From a virus, in the IMG/VR virus record IMGVR_UViG_3300036791_000126, positions 1 through 59,240 of that record: DNA of 59,240 bases, one strand, 5' to 3'. Below the pieces are notes generated by a model. It was not told where the DNA came from and searched no databases. It saw nothing but the letters and a program-made list of their open reading frames with translations. Of the stretch, positions 9,001-19,303 are shown piece after piece (the stretch's first letter is position 1; the number at the start of each line of letters is the position of its first letter). Made by a program: the position numbers and the translations under genes.

Positions 9001-9633
9001 ATGGCAGACGAATACACGAACAAAATCGGTGATGAAACACTTGGGGTTGAAGCTTCAGATGAAGATGTAAGCGCTCAAGGTGAACACACTGAACTAGACG
9101 ACACTATCGTCTCGGGGCCTGTGCTGTCTTTTCAACCGGGGGCCGATTTTTCGCTTATCGATGTTTTCAGGGAAGAGCTACGTGAGCTAAGCGAAACACG
9201 AGATGTATACATTCCCATAAAGGGATACGAGCGAATTGGTCTGCAAGTTCGATATCATATGCCTAACAATGGCAAGGAGCTTGCAGTAATAGCTCAAAAG
9301 GTTCAGCGTGAAGTAAAAGACGTTTGGTCGCGGAACCTCTTTACAGCGATGGACACTATGATCTATCTCTGCGATGGATTGTATGTCCAACCCGAGGACG
9401 TACCTGAACCTGTGATGCTTGATCCACAGGAAACAGGTATGCCTATGATGTTCGATCCACGGTTAGCTGAAATGATGAATCTGAATGGAGAAGTAAGAAG
9501 TGCTCGTCAAGTGGTAAGAAAGTTGTTCGGTGGAAACGACATGGCTGTCATCAATCACGCTGAACGTCTACAGCGGTGGTTGCAAAACACGAAGGCTGAT
9601 CTTGAAGCAGAATTGTGGCAACTGGGGGAATAG
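9001..9633 (+). CDS. Tail assembly chaperone, upstream part
   Basis: The protein has 210 residues, with GGAAAGGAGAG before the ATG. The acidic N-terminus leads into a helical body (FREELRELSE, NGKELAVIAQKVQREVKD, a C-terminal RLQRWLQNTKADLEAELWQLGE). Its position between tube and tape measure, plus the overlapping -1 frame that follows, identifies it as the G-type tail assembly chaperone. This protein coats the tape measure during tail building and is absent from finished virions. The last codons carry the G-run where ribosomes are expected to slip. Confidence 0.85.
   Translation: MADEYTNKIGDETLGVEASDEDVSAQGEHTELDDTIVSGPVLSFQPGADFSLIDVFREELRELSETRDVYIPIKGYERIGLQVRYHMPNNGKELAVIAQKVQREVKDVWSRNLFTAMDTMIYLCDGLYVQPEDVPEPVMLDPQETGMPMMFDPRLAEMMNLNGEVRSARQVVRKLFGGNDMAVINHAERLQRWLQNTKADLEAELWQLGE
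9116..9153 (+). repeat. Dispersed CCTGTGC motif, copy C
   Basis: CCTGTGC, TTTTCAACC, GGGGGCCGATTTTT. Sense in the chaperone gene. Confidence 0.55.
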
Positions 9634-9830
9634 ATACTGAGAGTATCAAAACTGCTGGACAGTTGGGTGCTCTCGGGTTAGATCCCATGAGATTCCTTGA
9701 AACTACTGATGGTCTGGAGCGAGCTATTATGTTGCTAGTAGCTCAAGAAGTAGTGAATGTGAGAACTAAGCTGGATCATAGTTTGGCTGTGGATATCGCT
9801 AATCAAGTCGGCAAGCTATTCAAGCGTTAG
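9615..9830 (+). CDS. Tail assembly chaperone, frameshifted T-part
   Basis: The -1 frame relative to 9001-9633 stays open for 71 codons. It reads out a helical domain with LDPMRFLETTDGLERAIMLL and ANQVGKLFKR, typical of the downstream chaperone module. The GTG at 9615 has no ribosome site. The likely product is therefore a fusion of about 276 residues, made when ribosomes slip on the GGGGG run at 9624-9628, just before the TAG at 9631. This matches the lambda G-GT and P2 E-E' arrangement. The listed start marks the open frame rather than a demonstrated initiation site. Confidence 0.85.
   Translation: MATGGIDTESIKTAGQLGALGLDPMRFLETTDGLERAIMLLVAQEVVNVRTKLDHSLAVDIANQVGKLFKR
9622..9633 (+). other. 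-1 ribosomal frameshift site
   Basis: In the upstream frame the codons read CTG GGG GAA TAG. A GGG tRNA in the P site can re-pair one base back on the five-G run, giving the next codon GGA in the downstream frame. The nearby stop codon and the complete open -1 frame make this a typical tail-chaperone slip site. It is a GGGGG slip rather than the classical X XXY YYZ heptamer. Confidence 0.75.
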
Positions 9831-9838
9831 GGTGACAA

Positions 9839-11998
9839 GTGGCATTTAGTTCACTTAGTGGTGCACAACAGATTCTAGTCAGACTCTACATGACAGGCGG
9901 GCCTGAGTACGAGGCTCAGATGATTAAAGCCGGTCTTGCTACTAGGTCTATGTCTAGAGATACTGTCGCGCTCGATAAAGCCATGAAAGGTGCTACGGCA
10001 CGTTCGTTTGCGATGAACCAAGCATTGTTCATGGCTAGACGTTTCCTGTTTTACGGTACTCTCGGTATTGTTGGTGCAACGACTGAGTTGTTCAAGATGG
10101 GCTTCGCGTTTAACAGTGTGATGCAGAATGCTCAGGTCGCATTCAAGGGATTTATCCCAACTGCCGCAGGTGTCAAGAAAGAGCTTAATGGTCTGTATAT
10201 CATAGCAGCGAAAACTCCATTCCAGTTCCCCGATATTGTGCAGGCGACTCAGCATTTGTTGCCATTCACTAAAAATCTCAAAGAAACAAATGGTGTTATA
10301 ATGGCTATTGCCAACTCTTTGTCGGCAATGGGTGTTACTTCGGGAGCGGCGTTCCAAAGAGCTTCGCTTGCTATGGCTCACATGTTTGATATCGGAAGAT
10401 TGACTGGTCAGCTTTTGTATCAGATGGGCAAAGACAACATTCCGATGGTTCAAGCGTTGGAAGCTGCATTCCACACAACGGGTATAGTAATCAGACAAGA
10501 AGTATCTGCTGGTCTGATTGACGCAAATACCGCAGCGCAAGCTTTTATTAAATTTACTAATACAAATAAGGGCTTTGCGGGCGCTGCTACGCGATTGTCT
10601 ACGAGTACGTTCTCCGGTGCATGGTCGACGTTCAAAGATATTCTGCGATTCGGTTCTGGTCATGCATCGCTTGGGCTTTTCAACAAATTGACTGACGCGC
10701 TTGGAGGAATTGATAAAGCCCTGCTGGGTGAGTTGAGCAAAACGAATGCACCTGTAACGCTTACTGCTATTGCAGAAGCGATGGATAAGCGGTTGACTCC
10801 CGCTTCACATGCTCTTCTTAACACGTTTATGTTTCTTGATGGTTTCATGAAGGGACTTATCGGATCATTTCTTTTCCTGTACAAAGTTGTCAATTATGTA
10901 TTTTGGCCAATAGATAAATTGACCAACGCATTCGGTGCTGGACGTATTGCAGCTGAAACACTCGGAATTGCTGTAGGCGTTCTCACAACTTTGTTTTTCA
11001 TCCAAAAAGGTGCGCTCCTTGCGGCAAGTGTTGCCATGGATCTATATGGACTTTCGCTAGCTCCTGTTAAGGGAGCGCTCATCTTGCTTACCGATCTTGA
11101 AAAATCGCAAATTGAAGCGATGGGAGCAAGGGGCCTTTATGGTGAGCTACGCAAATTGATTCCTGCATGGATTGCATGGGCTTTTGCGATGAAAGAAGCA
11201 GAAAAAATTGGTGGTTTGAGCGGTTGGTATAAAGCATCTAAGGATTTTGAGAGAAGTGGAATTCTTGCGAGATTATCCAGACAGTTTTTAGGTCTTTTTG
11301 GTATAGAATCAGCAGCGGCTGGTGCAGAAGGAGCGGGTGCAGCTTTGGCTCTTTGGCCTGTTGCTCTAGCAGCTGGTATAGTAATTGTGATAGGTTTGTT
11401 GGTATATTTGTATTTCCATTGGAAGAAGTTCCACGATTTGGTGCAGACTACGTGGAAATGGATTGTAAATCATTCACAACAATTGAGTCAAGCTTTGATA
11501 AACGGCTTTGGGCCGTTCGGTGTTGTACCAGGTCTGCTACTCGAAATTGTTACAAACATGAAAGCGGTAGAGAAAGAAGTTCAGGGTTTGATTGGTTGGT
11601 TTGGCAAGTTGTGGAAGAGTATTCCGCCTTGGTTGAGACATGGTATTACCAGTGTTTTAAGCGGTGGAATTGGTTCATATGCACGTACTATGATTCCGGG
11701 CAGGCAGGTTACTGCTGCTCCTCATGGAGGTGGCGGAGGCCACTTTGGACAGGTCTTGCATGATATATTTCATCTCGGAGATTTTATTCCCTTCAAATTC
11801 CAGGGTGGAGGAACTGTACCTGGGCCTACGGGATCGCCTCAACTGATTATGGCTCATGGTGGAGAAAGCGTGAATCCCATAGGCAGCTTCGCAAATATGG
11901 GAAGTGATAGACCAGTTCACGTACAAATCATGCTAGACCGCAAAGTTCTAGCCGAAGCAGTAGCGAGGGCAAACCAAGATTATGCCGCTAGACGTTAG
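9839..11998 (+). CDS. Tape measure protein
   Basis: The protein has 719 residues and starts at a GTG. It is rich in Ala, Gly and Phe, with long helical stretches and several hydrophobic segments (near residues 70-85, 340-360, 385-410 and 505-530). The Gly-rich C-terminus GGGTVPGPTGSPQLIMAHGGE is a signature of many tape measures. Position after the chaperones is diagnostic. Tape length scales with tail length; the usual ~1.5 A per residue would give a tail of roughly 100 nm. The C-terminus overlaps the next gene by 17 bp. Confidence 0.9.
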   Translation: MAFSSLSGAQQILVRLYMTGGPEYEAQMIKAGLATRSMSRDTVALDKAMKGATARSFAMNQALFMARRFLFYGTLGIVGATTELFKMGFAFNSVMQNAQVAFKGFIPTAAGVKKELNGLYIIAAKTPFQFPDIVQATQHLLPFTKNLKETNGVIMAIANSLSAMGVTSGAAFQRASLAMAHMFDIGRLTGQLLYQMGKDNIPMVQALEAAFHTTGIVIRQEVSAGLIDANTAAQAFIKFTNTNKGFAGAATRLSTSTFSGAWSTFKDILRFGSGHASLGLFNKLTDALGGIDKALLGELSKTNAPVTLTAIAEAMDKRLTPASHALLNTFMFLDGFMKGLIGSFLFLYKVVNYVFWPIDKLTNAFGAGRIAAETLGIAVGVLTTLFFIQKGALLAASVAMDLYGLSLAPVKGALILLTDLEKSQIEAMGARGLYGELRKLIPAWIAWAFAMKEAEKIGGLSGWYKASKDFERSGILARLSRQFLGLFGIESAAAGAEGAGAALALWPVALAAGIVIVIGLLVYLYFHWKKFHDLVQTTWKWIVNHSQQLSQALINGFGPFGVVPGLLLEIVTNMKAVEKEVQGLIGWFGKLWKSIPPWLRHGITSVLSGGIGSYARTMIPGRQVTAAPHGGGGGHFGQVLHDIFHLGDFIPFKFQGGGTVPGPTGSPQLIMAHGGESVNPIGSFANMGSDRPVHVQIMLDRKVLAEAVARANQDYAARR

Positions 11999-12737
11999 TA
12001 ATTATTATCTCATTCGGTGTCTGCCTAACGGGCCGAATATCATGGTTAGACGCGGAGAAGCGCCTCCTGTGATTACGGGTGGTGGAGCGCGCTACAATCT
12101 AGTTGAGCGTCCGCGTAGAACCTCAGCCGTTCAGTGGGTTGGTGTAGATCCGTGGAGAATGGATCTATCTATAATGTTCGATGGATGGGTTGATAATGTG
12201 AGTGTGGAAAGAGACATTCAAGAACTCAATCGAATGTTTCTTTCTAACGCTGATCTTACGCCTCCTAGAACAATCATGATTGATGGGCCTACTCCAGTTA
12301 AAGGAGCTAAGTGGGTTATCGAAGGAATTGATTGGGGAACGAGAACCATTTGGAGGTCTGGTAAAGGTTGGACAAAAGGCGAGCGTTTGAGGCAAGACGC
12401 AACCGTTCACCTTCTACAAATAGTTCCCGAAACCGTGTTGAAAAAATTGTCTCCGACTACAGGACTTACGATACACACCGTTAAATCGGGAGAGACTGTG
12501 CGGAAGATTGCTGCGAAACATGGTGTGTCAGTTGCAGCCATCAAGAAAGCCAACAAAATTCGTGATCCTAAAACTGTCAAAACTGGTCAAACAATCAAAG
12601 TTCCACCTAGCACTTCTGGGTCTACATATTCCAATGTACTTCCGGTGCCTAAGGGAATGGCATTCTCGAAAGAAACAGCGGATAACCGGCCCGATACAAG
12701 TGGACGTGTTCCACCAATTCACTGGAATCCTAGGTAA
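11982..12737 (+). CDS. LysM-containing tail/baseplate protein
   Basis: The protein has 251 residues. The N-terminal ~150 residues resemble the XkdP/gp53-type tail hub adaptor (VQWVGVDPWRMDLSIMFDGW). Residues ~162-207 form a LysM domain (HTVKSGETVRKIAAKHGVSV, then IKKANKI and GQTIKVP) that binds peptidoglycan or N-acetylglucosamine chains. A flexible proline-rich tail follows. It probably connects the tube end to the hub and tethers the tip to cell wall. It lies between the tape measure and the enzyme-bearing hub. Confidence 0.85.
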   Translation: MPLDVSNYYLIRCLPNGPNIMVRRGEAPPVITGGGARYNLVERPRRTSAVQWVGVDPWRMDLSIMFDGWVDNVSVERDIQELNRMFLSNADLTPPRTIMIDGPTPVKGAKWVIEGIDWGTRTIWRSGKGWTKGERLRQDATVHLLQIVPETVLKKLSPTTGLTIHTVKSGETVRKIAAKHGVSVAAIKKANKIRDPKTVKTGQTIKVPPSTSGSTYSNVLPVPKGMAFSKETADNRPDTSGRVPPIHWNPR

Positions 12738-12746
12738 CAGTTAACC

Positions 12747-15014
12747 ATGGCACAACCGTCTAAGAGCATACCAGCGATTCGTAAGCTAGAGCTTTCGCAG
12801 ATCGATCCTGCTGCCGTACAACGTGAGTTGATGGGTGAAGATGTCGGGATTCAAGCATTCATGCTGTATTTTTCTAGCAAAATACAGTTCGATGTTTCTG
12901 ATAGAATCGTGGACGCCACCATAGATCGTTCGATTGAAGCATCGTCCGCGCTTACCGTGGTCATCAATGACTACGATAGAGCTGTGCTGTCTAGTGGTCA
13001 GCTGACCAACAAGTTGGACGTACAGGTCGATGGTCTGTGGTTTAGACTCGCGGGACTCGATAAGTCGGGTGATGAGTTGACTCTCACGTTTGAGGATCGA
13101 GAGATTGCTGTGTTGAGAGAATATACCAAGTGGAAGAAGGTTAATCGCACAAACGCTACGAGAGCTGAGTTCGTTCTCAACCTGATTCGTGAGGTTAAGG
13201 AGTTTCACATTCCAGTAGTAATTCCTGAGCTTCGCACAATTCAGCCCGAAGAACGGTTCCCTGGTGATTTGATTGGCACAGACAAATTCATCAACAAGCA
13301 AATGGGAATCAACGTAGCCGCTTTCAACGCTAAGAGTGGACATCTCACTCCTGCCCAAAAATCTCAGATTCCCGCTTGGGCGCAAACTTATTATAAGAAT
13401 TTCATACCTACCGCAGGATTGACAGTCAAAGGTGTGCCTATCACCGACGATCAAAAAACTAATGCTGGTATAATAATCGGAGTCGGTAAAAGATTGGGTG
13501 CTACTCGCAAATGTATTGTAACCGCCGTGGCGACAGCAATCCAAGAAAGCACTCTGCAAAATATTGATTACGGTGATAAAGCAGGCCCAGATAGCCGTGG
13601 ACTATTCCAGCAGCGTTCGAGCTGGGGATCGCTAGTGGATCGTATGAATCCTGAAACGTCCTCAGCAATGTTTTACGGATCGCCCGGTCATGCTATACAA
13701 TATGATATAGATCATCCAGGTATTCCGGATTGGGAATTGTCTTATAACGTCCAGCACTGTGCTGCTCAAGATAAATACTTGCCTCAACAGTGGGTTCCCG
13801 AAGCGAACAATCTCGTAAATGCGTATGGCATGGTGGCGGCCGATAAGAGTGGAAACACTGAAGGTCTTGCTTCTCTCGCGAATGGAATGTTTACAGGTGT
13901 TTCAAATGCAATAAACAGTGGATTAGGAATCCAAACTCCTGGAGTAAGTACTAATGGCGGAGCATATTACTTTTTCCGCGGTAATATTGTAGGTCGTGGA
14001 AACAAGCGAGTACGCTTGGCGGAAAATAGTTGGAGTTGTATTCAACGTCTAGCGGGTGAAGTGAACTTTTCAGCTTTCTTTGTCAGTGGAACTTTCTACT
14101 GGATCAGTGAGGATCTACTTCTCAAGCAGCAGCCGCAATACAATCTCACTGAGTTCATGGATGGAATCATGGGCATAGATGGTTCCTACAAGCATCTGTC
14201 AAAAGCCGCACAGCTGACAGTTACCGCAGACGTTGGTAGATGGATGGCACCTCCGGGAACGTGTGTAGTCATTCAGAATATGGGGCCGTGGAATGGTCGC
14301 TGGATTGTGACTGAGTACAGTCGTTCTTTGTTTGATCTACAAGCCACCATCACACTCAAGAAACCGCGTCCTGTACTGCCTGAACCGCTAACGGGCAACG
14401 AAAGCGAACTAAAAACATGGTTGCCTGTATCCGGCCCTCCGGTGGTAAACCCGCACAGTGGCAAACCCATAGATCCAAACATAGGCATTGCAACAGGCGA
14501 TCTACCAGAGATTGCCAATCAGCTGTATAAAATGAATTTGCTTGGAAAATATCATGCCGATAATCCTGGTGACTTGACTGACATCACAGCAACGATGCGC
14601 GGCCAGAAAGTAAACTCACAATGTGGTGGACAAGTAACAATGGATACTCGCGTGTTCCAAATAATTCTTTGGCTAATCGGAAATGGCTACCGCATTGGAA
14701 CGTTTGCTTTCTGTTCGGATCACCATTGTGATAGCATGACTGGTCACGCGGGTGGACACGCAGTAGATATTTCATCAATTAATGGAATATCAATTAACCA
14801 AAATACACCACAGGCTAAGAACTTGGTTTTGCAGATCGACGATTTGTTGCATCATACTCCATCCGAACTCGCACCAAGACAGTTGATTACAGCAGGCTAC
14901 GGAAATCATAGAGATCCTCAATGTTTGGCTTACTGTATTCCCAACAACCCCGAAACCTACTACGGCGAAGCAACACTTAATGAACACTGTAATCACATTC
15001 ACGTAGGTTATTGA
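12747..15014 (+). CDS. Baseplate hub with lysozyme-like and M15-like peptidase domains
   Basis: The protein has 755 residues. Residues ~1-180 resemble the XkdQ/gpD hub fold ([15 protein letters not shown]). Residues ~230-325 look like a lysozyme/transglycosylase domain: [11 protein letters not shown] with a candidate catalytic Glu near 268, then [15 protein letters not shown]. Residues ~385-560 return to hub-type sequence. The C-terminal ~140 residues carry [10 protein letters not shown] and HCNHIHVGY, the two zinc-site patterns of M15 (VanY/DD-carboxypeptidase-like) peptidases. A tail-tip protein able to cut both glycan and peptide bonds would open a path for the tube. Both activities are inferred from motifs. 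Confidence 0.82.
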   Translation: MAQPSKSIPAIRKLELSQIDPAAVQRELMGEDVGIQAFMLYFSSKIQFDVSDRIVDATIDRSIEASSALTVVINDYDRAVLSSGQLTNKLDVQVDGLWFRLAGLDKSGDELTLTFEDREIAVLREYTKWKKVNRTNATRAEFVLNLIREVKEFHIPVVIPELRTIQPEERFPGDLIGTDKFINKQMGINVAAFNAKSGHLTPAQKSQIPAWAQTYYKNFIPTAGLTVKGVPITDDQKTNAGIIIGVGKRLGATRKCIVTAVATAIQESTLQNIDYGDKAGPDSRGLFQQRSSWGSLVDRMNPETSSAMFYGSPGHAIQYDIDHPGIPDWELSYNVQHCAAQDKYLPQQWVPEANNLVNAYGMVAADKSGNTEGLASLANGMFTGVSNAINSGLGIQTPGVSTNGGAYYFFRGNIVGRGNKRVRLAENSWSCIQRLAGEVNFSAFFVSGTFYWISEDLLLKQQPQYNLTEFMDGIMGIDGSYKHLSKAAQLTVTADVGRWMAPPGTCVVIQNMGPWNGRWIVTEYSRSLFDLQATITLKKPRPVLPEPLTGNESELKTWLPVSGPPVVNPHSGKPIDPNIGIATGDLPEIANQLYKMNLLGKYHADNPGDLTDITATMRGQKVNSQCGGQVTMDTRVFQIILWLIGNGYRIGTFAFCSDHHCDSMTGHAGGHAVDISSINGISINQNTPQAKNLVLQIDDLLHHTPSELAPRQLITAGYGNHRDPQCLAYCIPNNPETYYGEATLNEHCNHIHVGY

Positions 15015-15028
15015 GGCGACACAACATT

Positions 15029-17848
15029 ATGCCATTTCTTTACGAAGATACCGAGTCTCAGCTTAACATCGATCGGGTGTGGGCTGCAACTATCGCCTCG
15101 GACGCGACGGATTTCCTCGATACCGTAGATGTCATTATTCCCAATCTTGATTCTAGTACGAGATGGGAAGATTGTCCGTGGCAAACGAGAGACAATTACG
15201 CTCTCCCAAAGAGAGGCGATGAATGTGTCGTTGTAATGGACAACGACATGAGAGTAACTGTCGTCGCTTGGTGGCCTCCCACACGTTCGCCAAAAATCAC
15301 GACATCACCATACTCCGGTGGTACACCGGCTAGCCCAATAGATATGGATATCTGGATTGGCGAGGATGCCGATGTTAACCACAACAGTTTCATGTTCCAG
15401 TATGATGCTGAGGATAGTCATTGGGCACAAATCGGTGCTGCTGGTAGTGGCCCTGCTGGCCCACCAGGCCCTACTGGCCCAGCTGGCCCCACAGGTGCAA
15501 CAGGTGCAACAGGCCCACAAGGCCCAACAGGTGCAACAGGTGCTAATAGTACAGTACCAGGGCCACCTGGATCAACAGGTGCTACAGGAGCAACAGGCCC
15601 ACAAGGCCCTATTGGTAATACTGGCGCTACTGGCCCACAAGGCCCCATTGGTAACACAGGCGCCACAGGCGCACAAGGCCCCATCGGTAATACAGGCCCA
15701 ACAGGAGCTACAGGCCCCGCGGGTGCTACACCAGGAGTTTCTGGTACACGTGTTTTTCGTTCAACTGCTCAGTCGATTCCTGCGAGCGCTTACACATCTC
15801 TGTCATTTGACACTGAGCGCTATGATGTTGACAATCTCTGGGTTGTCGGTTCACCAACGCGATTCACAATTGTCAAAGCTGGAACCTATGTCATAACGGG
15901 GCACATAACGTTTGCCGCGTCTACGTCGGGCACAACTCGCACAGCACGCATCTTGCAGAATGGCACTAACATTCTCGCCGAGGGTGGAATGGTTGGTGCA
16001 ACACTCGCAAGCGTCGCTGTCACAATCCCGATCAGTACAGTGGTGCAATTGGCTGTCAATGATTACGTTGAGTTACAAGCATTCCACACAGCAACTGCCG
16101 CCCTCAACGTTGGCCCCTCTACTGCGACAACCAATCGTGATGGTGCTGATTTCTCAATTGGACTCGTCGGTGTTCTAAGCGACCCACTCAAAGTTGATAA
16201 AGATGCTGTCAACACAGCTGCAACCCGTCTCGTTCAGAACATGCTCGTTGCAGGCGACGCGCAACCCGCATTCAAGATCGGTGGCGACGGAACAATCAGT
16301 TGGGGTGTAGGGGGTGCAACTGCACCCGATACGTCGCTCTATCGGAACGGCGCAAACTCGTTGTTGACAAGTAGCGAGTTTATCGTTTACAACAACGCAT
16401 TCACGTCGCTCCGCAATGACAACGGTGCCGCGCTGACCGCAGCTGCGCAGGGTGCTGGTCATTACAACTTCGTACTTGGTAACGATGGCTCGATGGAGTG
16501 GGGATCACCGACTACTGCTGCGGACGTGAACTTGTATCGCTCGGCTGCAAGCGTAATCAATATAAATGATCTTTCTGGTGGTGGCGGCCAGTTTAGTTTT
16601 GATACATCTGGTGGTGGTGGTTATCCAAGTTTTTATATCGCGGCCCCAGCGGGATCGGCGGGCCAGACCGGCGCGTGGCTTGATTTCAATGGTGGTAATG
16701 CAGCGTCTCATTGGGCACTCTTTACCGAAAACGACATTGAAGGTATCTGGTTCTGGGGACAGACTCCCGGCGTTGTCGCGGCACTGACATCAACCGAACT
16801 TGGATTCTTCAAGGCTAGCAACGACGGTGAGTATGTGTTTCAGATTGGGAAGGTAGATGGCAAGCTGAGCTGGGGGCCTGGTGGAGGAGCTGTAACAGAC
16901 ACATTCATGTACCGCAACGGGGCACGAGCACTCGGATCAAATGCGTCATTCAGTAACACGAATGCGTCTGTTAGTACCTTTGCTTTTACGTCGGTTGTTG
17001 ATGGCGATACGAACTACCGTTGGTACATGCAGGCGAACGGCAGCATGGGTTGGGGGCCAGGTAACGCAGGAGCTGATACGATCATGTATCGCTGGTACTC
17101 AAACGCGCTCTACACAAATGGTGACTTTGGTGTTGGCAAGGCGTTCCGCGCTTATCATGGCTCTCTCGATACCGCCTTCTATACGACTATAGGCGGTGAT
17201 GCATTTGGTTACCGCTTCGCAACGGACACGAATGGAAAAATGTCATGGAGTAGTGGTGCTGTTGGCGCCGACTTGAATCTCTATCGTGCAGCTGCCGGTG
17301 TACTCAAAACAGATTACTCATTTGCAACTGGCGCATATGGTACGAGTCTGCCTGCATCTCCTGTCGATGGTCAGGTTTATACGCTCGTTGACTCGACCAC
17401 CAACCCGACATACCAATGGACGTTCCGCTACAACGCAAGTTCAACCTCGGCGTACAAGTGGGAATACATTGGTGGTACTCCGGTACACGCATACGCGCTT
17501 GCGCAAGAAGGGATCGGCGCCTCGACGGGTTGGCAGGATAGCGCGACGATTCTTCATTTCATCGTGCCGCGAGCGGGCGAGTACGAGGTGATCGGGAACG
17601 CTCGCGCGTATGCCAATCCTGCATCACTCGTGCACATGGGGATCGCGATTGGGGCCGCGTCGCCCAATCCCCCCTATGCTTCGATCCTTATTAGTGGAGC
17701 GGGTGGTTACGGGCCACTCGTCCAAACAGTCGCTCTCGCCGGTCTTGCGGCAGGCAACGAGATTCGGATGCGTTACGCACAGGACGTAGGGAGTGCATTG
17801 TTGATTGACTCCCGCTCATTGATCGTTACGCCGAGAAGAGTGTCATAA
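15029..17848 (+). CDS. Baseplate spike/tail fibre with collagen-like stalk
   Basis: The protein has 939 residues from the ATG at 15029, which has GAGG upstream. The frame is open back to a TTG at 15011, which I reject. Residues ~1-125 resemble a gpV/gp45-like OB-fold spike base. Residues ~139-234 are Gly-X-Y collagen-like repeats ([13 protein letters not shown] units). Residues ~240-387 look like a C1q/TNF-like jelly roll. Five spaced copies of a short element (core DGxxxWG...D..LYR) lie between ~415 and ~745. A second jelly-roll-like domain ends the protein. This is the likely main receptor-binding fibre. Collagen-type triple helices suggest a trimer. Confidence 0.82.
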   Translation: MPFLYEDTESQLNIDRVWAATIASDATDFLDTVDVIIPNLDSSTRWEDCPWQTRDNYALPKRGDECVVVMDNDMRVTVVAWWPPTRSPKITTSPYSGGTPASPIDMDIWIGEDADVNHNSFMFQYDAEDSHWAQIGAAGSGPAGPPGPTGPAGPTGATGATGPQGPTGATGANSTVPGPPGSTGATGATGPQGPIGNTGATGPQGPIGNTGATGAQGPIGNTGPTGATGPAGATPGVSGTRVFRSTAQSIPASAYTSLSFDTERYDVDNLWVVGSPTRFTIVKAGTYVITGHITFAASTSGTTRTARILQNGTNILAEGGMVGATLASVAVTIPISTVVQLAVNDYVELQAFHTATAALNVGPSTATTNRDGADFSIGLVGVLSDPLKVDKDAVNTAATRLVQNMLVAGDAQPAFKIGGDGTISWGVGGATAPDTSLYRNGANSLLTSSEFIVYNNAFTSLRNDNGAALTAAAQGAGHYNFVLGNDGSMEWGSPTTAADVNLYRSAASVININDLSGGGGQFSFDTSGGGGYPSFYIAAPAGSAGQTGAWLDFNGGNAASHWALFTENDIEGIWFWGQTPGVVAALTSTELGFFKASNDGEYVFQIGKVDGKLSWGPGGGAVTDTFMYRNGARALGSNASFSNTNASVSTFAFTSVVDGDTNYRWYMQANGSMGWGPGNAGADTIMYRWYSNALYTNGDFGVGKAFRAYHGSLDTAFYTTIGGDAFGYRFATDTNGKMSWSSGAVGADLNLYRAAAGVLKTDYSFATGAYGTSLPASPVDGQVYTLVDSTTNPTYQWTFRYNASSTSAYKWEYIGGTPVHAYALAQEGIGASTGWQDSATILHFIVPRAGEYEVIGNARAYANPASLVHMGIAIGAASPNPPYASILISGAGGYGPLVQTVALAGLAAGNEIRMRYAQDVGSALLIDSRSLIVTPRRVS

Positions 17849-17856
17849 GGAGGAAC

Positions 17857-18090
17857 ATGCCAGTCGAAGAAACGACGAACACCAAAATTGTTTGTGACAA
17901 TCCTGACTGTCCGGGGAATGAACTTGATCCAGCTAACCGATACGGTTGGTTGTTTGTAACTCACGAAATCTACGGCGAACCGACGCAGAGCCACGTATTC
18001 TGTTCATCGGATTGCGTGAGCGCTGTAACAAGAGACGCTACCAATGCTATCAAGATGGGATTCAGTTCAATTAAGTCGAACGGAGAATAA
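17857..18090 (+). CDS. Small zinc-ribbon protein in tail operon
   Basis: The protein has 77 residues, with AAGGAGG before the ATG. Two cysteine pairs, CDNPDC and CSSDC, suggest a single zinc site. The final base of the stop is the first base of the glycosidase start, so the two are probably co-translated. No function is recognised. A similar CDNPSCPG motif occurs in the early protein at 40251-40574, on another scaffold. Confidence 0.65.
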   Translation: MPVEETTNTKIVCDNPDCPGNELDPANRYGWLFVTHEIYGEPTQSHVFCSSDCVSAVTRDATNAIKMGFSSIKSNGE

Positions 18091-19055
18091 TGACTGTTCA
18101 TGACACAATTACGTTAGCGCCAGGAGACAGCATTACTATCCAAGCACAGACTAGTGACGTGCCTATCGAACCGCCCACAGAACCGCCAACTGAACCACCG
18201 TCAGGACTACCACTACAGGGATTCAGCATCGACAGCCAGTTCAAGAATCTCTCGCCGTCTGACCAACAGTTCGTGCTCAACAGTATGAAGGATCTCTCAA
18301 ACGGTCATTCATCGTGGTCACGTGTTGATTGGTGGCCTGCCACACCTGGCTCGGATCAGGCGATCCAGGACAACAAAAATGCAGGCTTCGTCGTGATGGG
18401 ATTGTGGAATCTACCTTATAACAAGCGAGAAGATCAAGCCTTGTATGCCCAACACGCTGCACAGTTGGCTGGAATTGTTGATCTTGTGAACGTACATAAC
18501 GAGCCTGATATGAGTGGCTGGCCTGCCGCAACGGCGGCACAGTACGCACTCGCATCATACAAGGCGATCAAAGCAGCTAACTCGAAATGCGTCGTCTGTG
18601 GCCCATCATTGTGGAAAACCAGTACGCAAAAGGTGAAAGACGGTTACGACTACGCAAAAGCAATGCTTGCCGCTACAAATGGTGAGCGCTTCTATGATCT
18701 GTGGGACGAACATCTCTATGATGATCCGAATTTGGTTGATCCCAGCTGGAACAAATGGGACTGGGTGTTCCGTAACAATGGAACCAACGTCCGTGCGCTG
18801 CTCGATAGTTATCCCAACTGGAAGGGCACGCCAATTATTGCAACAGAAGCCGGTGGCAATGCTGACAGAGATGGAGACGCCTATCAGAATGATTGCGTTG
18901 CTCATGGAATGGATGCACGCGCCAGCCTTGGCCTTGCCAGCTTCGGCGTCTACACAATCCTCAACATCGGCGTTAGTGCACCAGGATTCGGGCTATTCAA
19001 CAACAATCGCAACAAGCGGGCTGCGTATGAAAGCTTCAAGTCTAGGTCGCGGTAA
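18090..19055 (+). CDS. Clan GH-A-like glycoside hydrolase, tail-associated
   Basis: The protein has 321 residues. A proline/glutamate-rich linker (PPTEPPTEPPSG) at residues ~27-41 follows a short N-terminal anchor. The rest resembles a TIM-barrel glycosidase. VNVHNEP gives the candidate acid/base Glu138 after strand 4, and IIATEAGG gives the candidate nucleophile Glu253 after strand 7, the spacing expected of clan A families such as GH5/GH39. Position between the main fibre and baseplate wedge genes suggests a virion depolymerase acting on host surface or cell-wall polysaccharide. The substrate cannot be read from the sequence. Confidence 0.75.
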   Translation: MTVHDTITLAPGDSITIQAQTSDVPIEPPTEPPTEPPSGLPLQGFSIDSQFKNLSPSDQQFVLNSMKDLSNGHSSWSRVDWWPATPGSDQAIQDNKNAGFVVMGLWNLPYNKREDQALYAQHAAQLAGIVDLVNVHNEPDMSGWPAATAAQYALASYKAIKAANSKCVVCGPSLWKTSTQKVKDGYDYAKAMLAATNGERFYDLWDEHLYDDPNLVDPSWNKWDWVFRNNGTNVRALLDSYPNWKGTPIIATEAGGNADRDGDAYQNDCVAHGMDARASLGLASFGVYTILNIGVSAPGFGLFNNNRNKRAAYESFKSRSR

Positions 19056-19057
19056 CG

Positions 19058-19303
19058 ATGATTGAACCATTCAAATACATGATCCAGCCAATCGCTATCG
19101 AACGTGACGCGGATGGCAACATCGTCAGAGAAATTCCCGCTGAGATAGTCTCAGCTTACAGCCTCGCTCAAGCAGCTGAATTGATTGGCAAGTTTGAGGA
19201 ACAACTTAAAGCCTCACAGAATGGTGGTGTGTCGTTGCCACCGTCATCGATGAGGTCTATGAGCGACATCATTATGAGTAAGAAAGAAAAGGCCGAACCA
19301 TGA
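19058..19303 (+). CDS. Small hypothetical protein in baseplate operon
   Basis: The protein has 81 residues. A beta-like start (YMIQPIAIERDADGNIVRE) is followed by one amphipathic helix (LAQAAELIGKFEEQLKAS) and a basic tail. It starts 2 bp after the glycosidase stop and its own stop overlaps the next ATG (ATGA). I do not recognise it. Context suggests a minor baseplate or assembly factor. Confidence 0.6.
   Translation: MIEPFKYMIQPIAIERDADGNIVREIPAEIVSAYSLAQAAELIGKFEEQLKASQNGGVSLPPSSMRSMSDIIMSKKEKAEP

Noticed and set aside
9875-10663. 262-codon minus-strand frame antisense to the tape measure gene
   Set aside because: Shadow of the real gene; amino-acid composition is implausible and no family features are visible.
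4720-14297. Shared 17-base ATATGGGGCCGTGGAAT at ~4720 and ~14278
   Set aside because: Both encode an MGPWN peptide with the same codons. A single pair of that length with coding constraint is not strong evidence of a repeat.
15418-15684. Collagen-like open frame on the minus strand
   Set aside because: It is the reverse complement of the real Gly-X-Y repeat, which reads as Gly/Pro/Val repeats in that frame.
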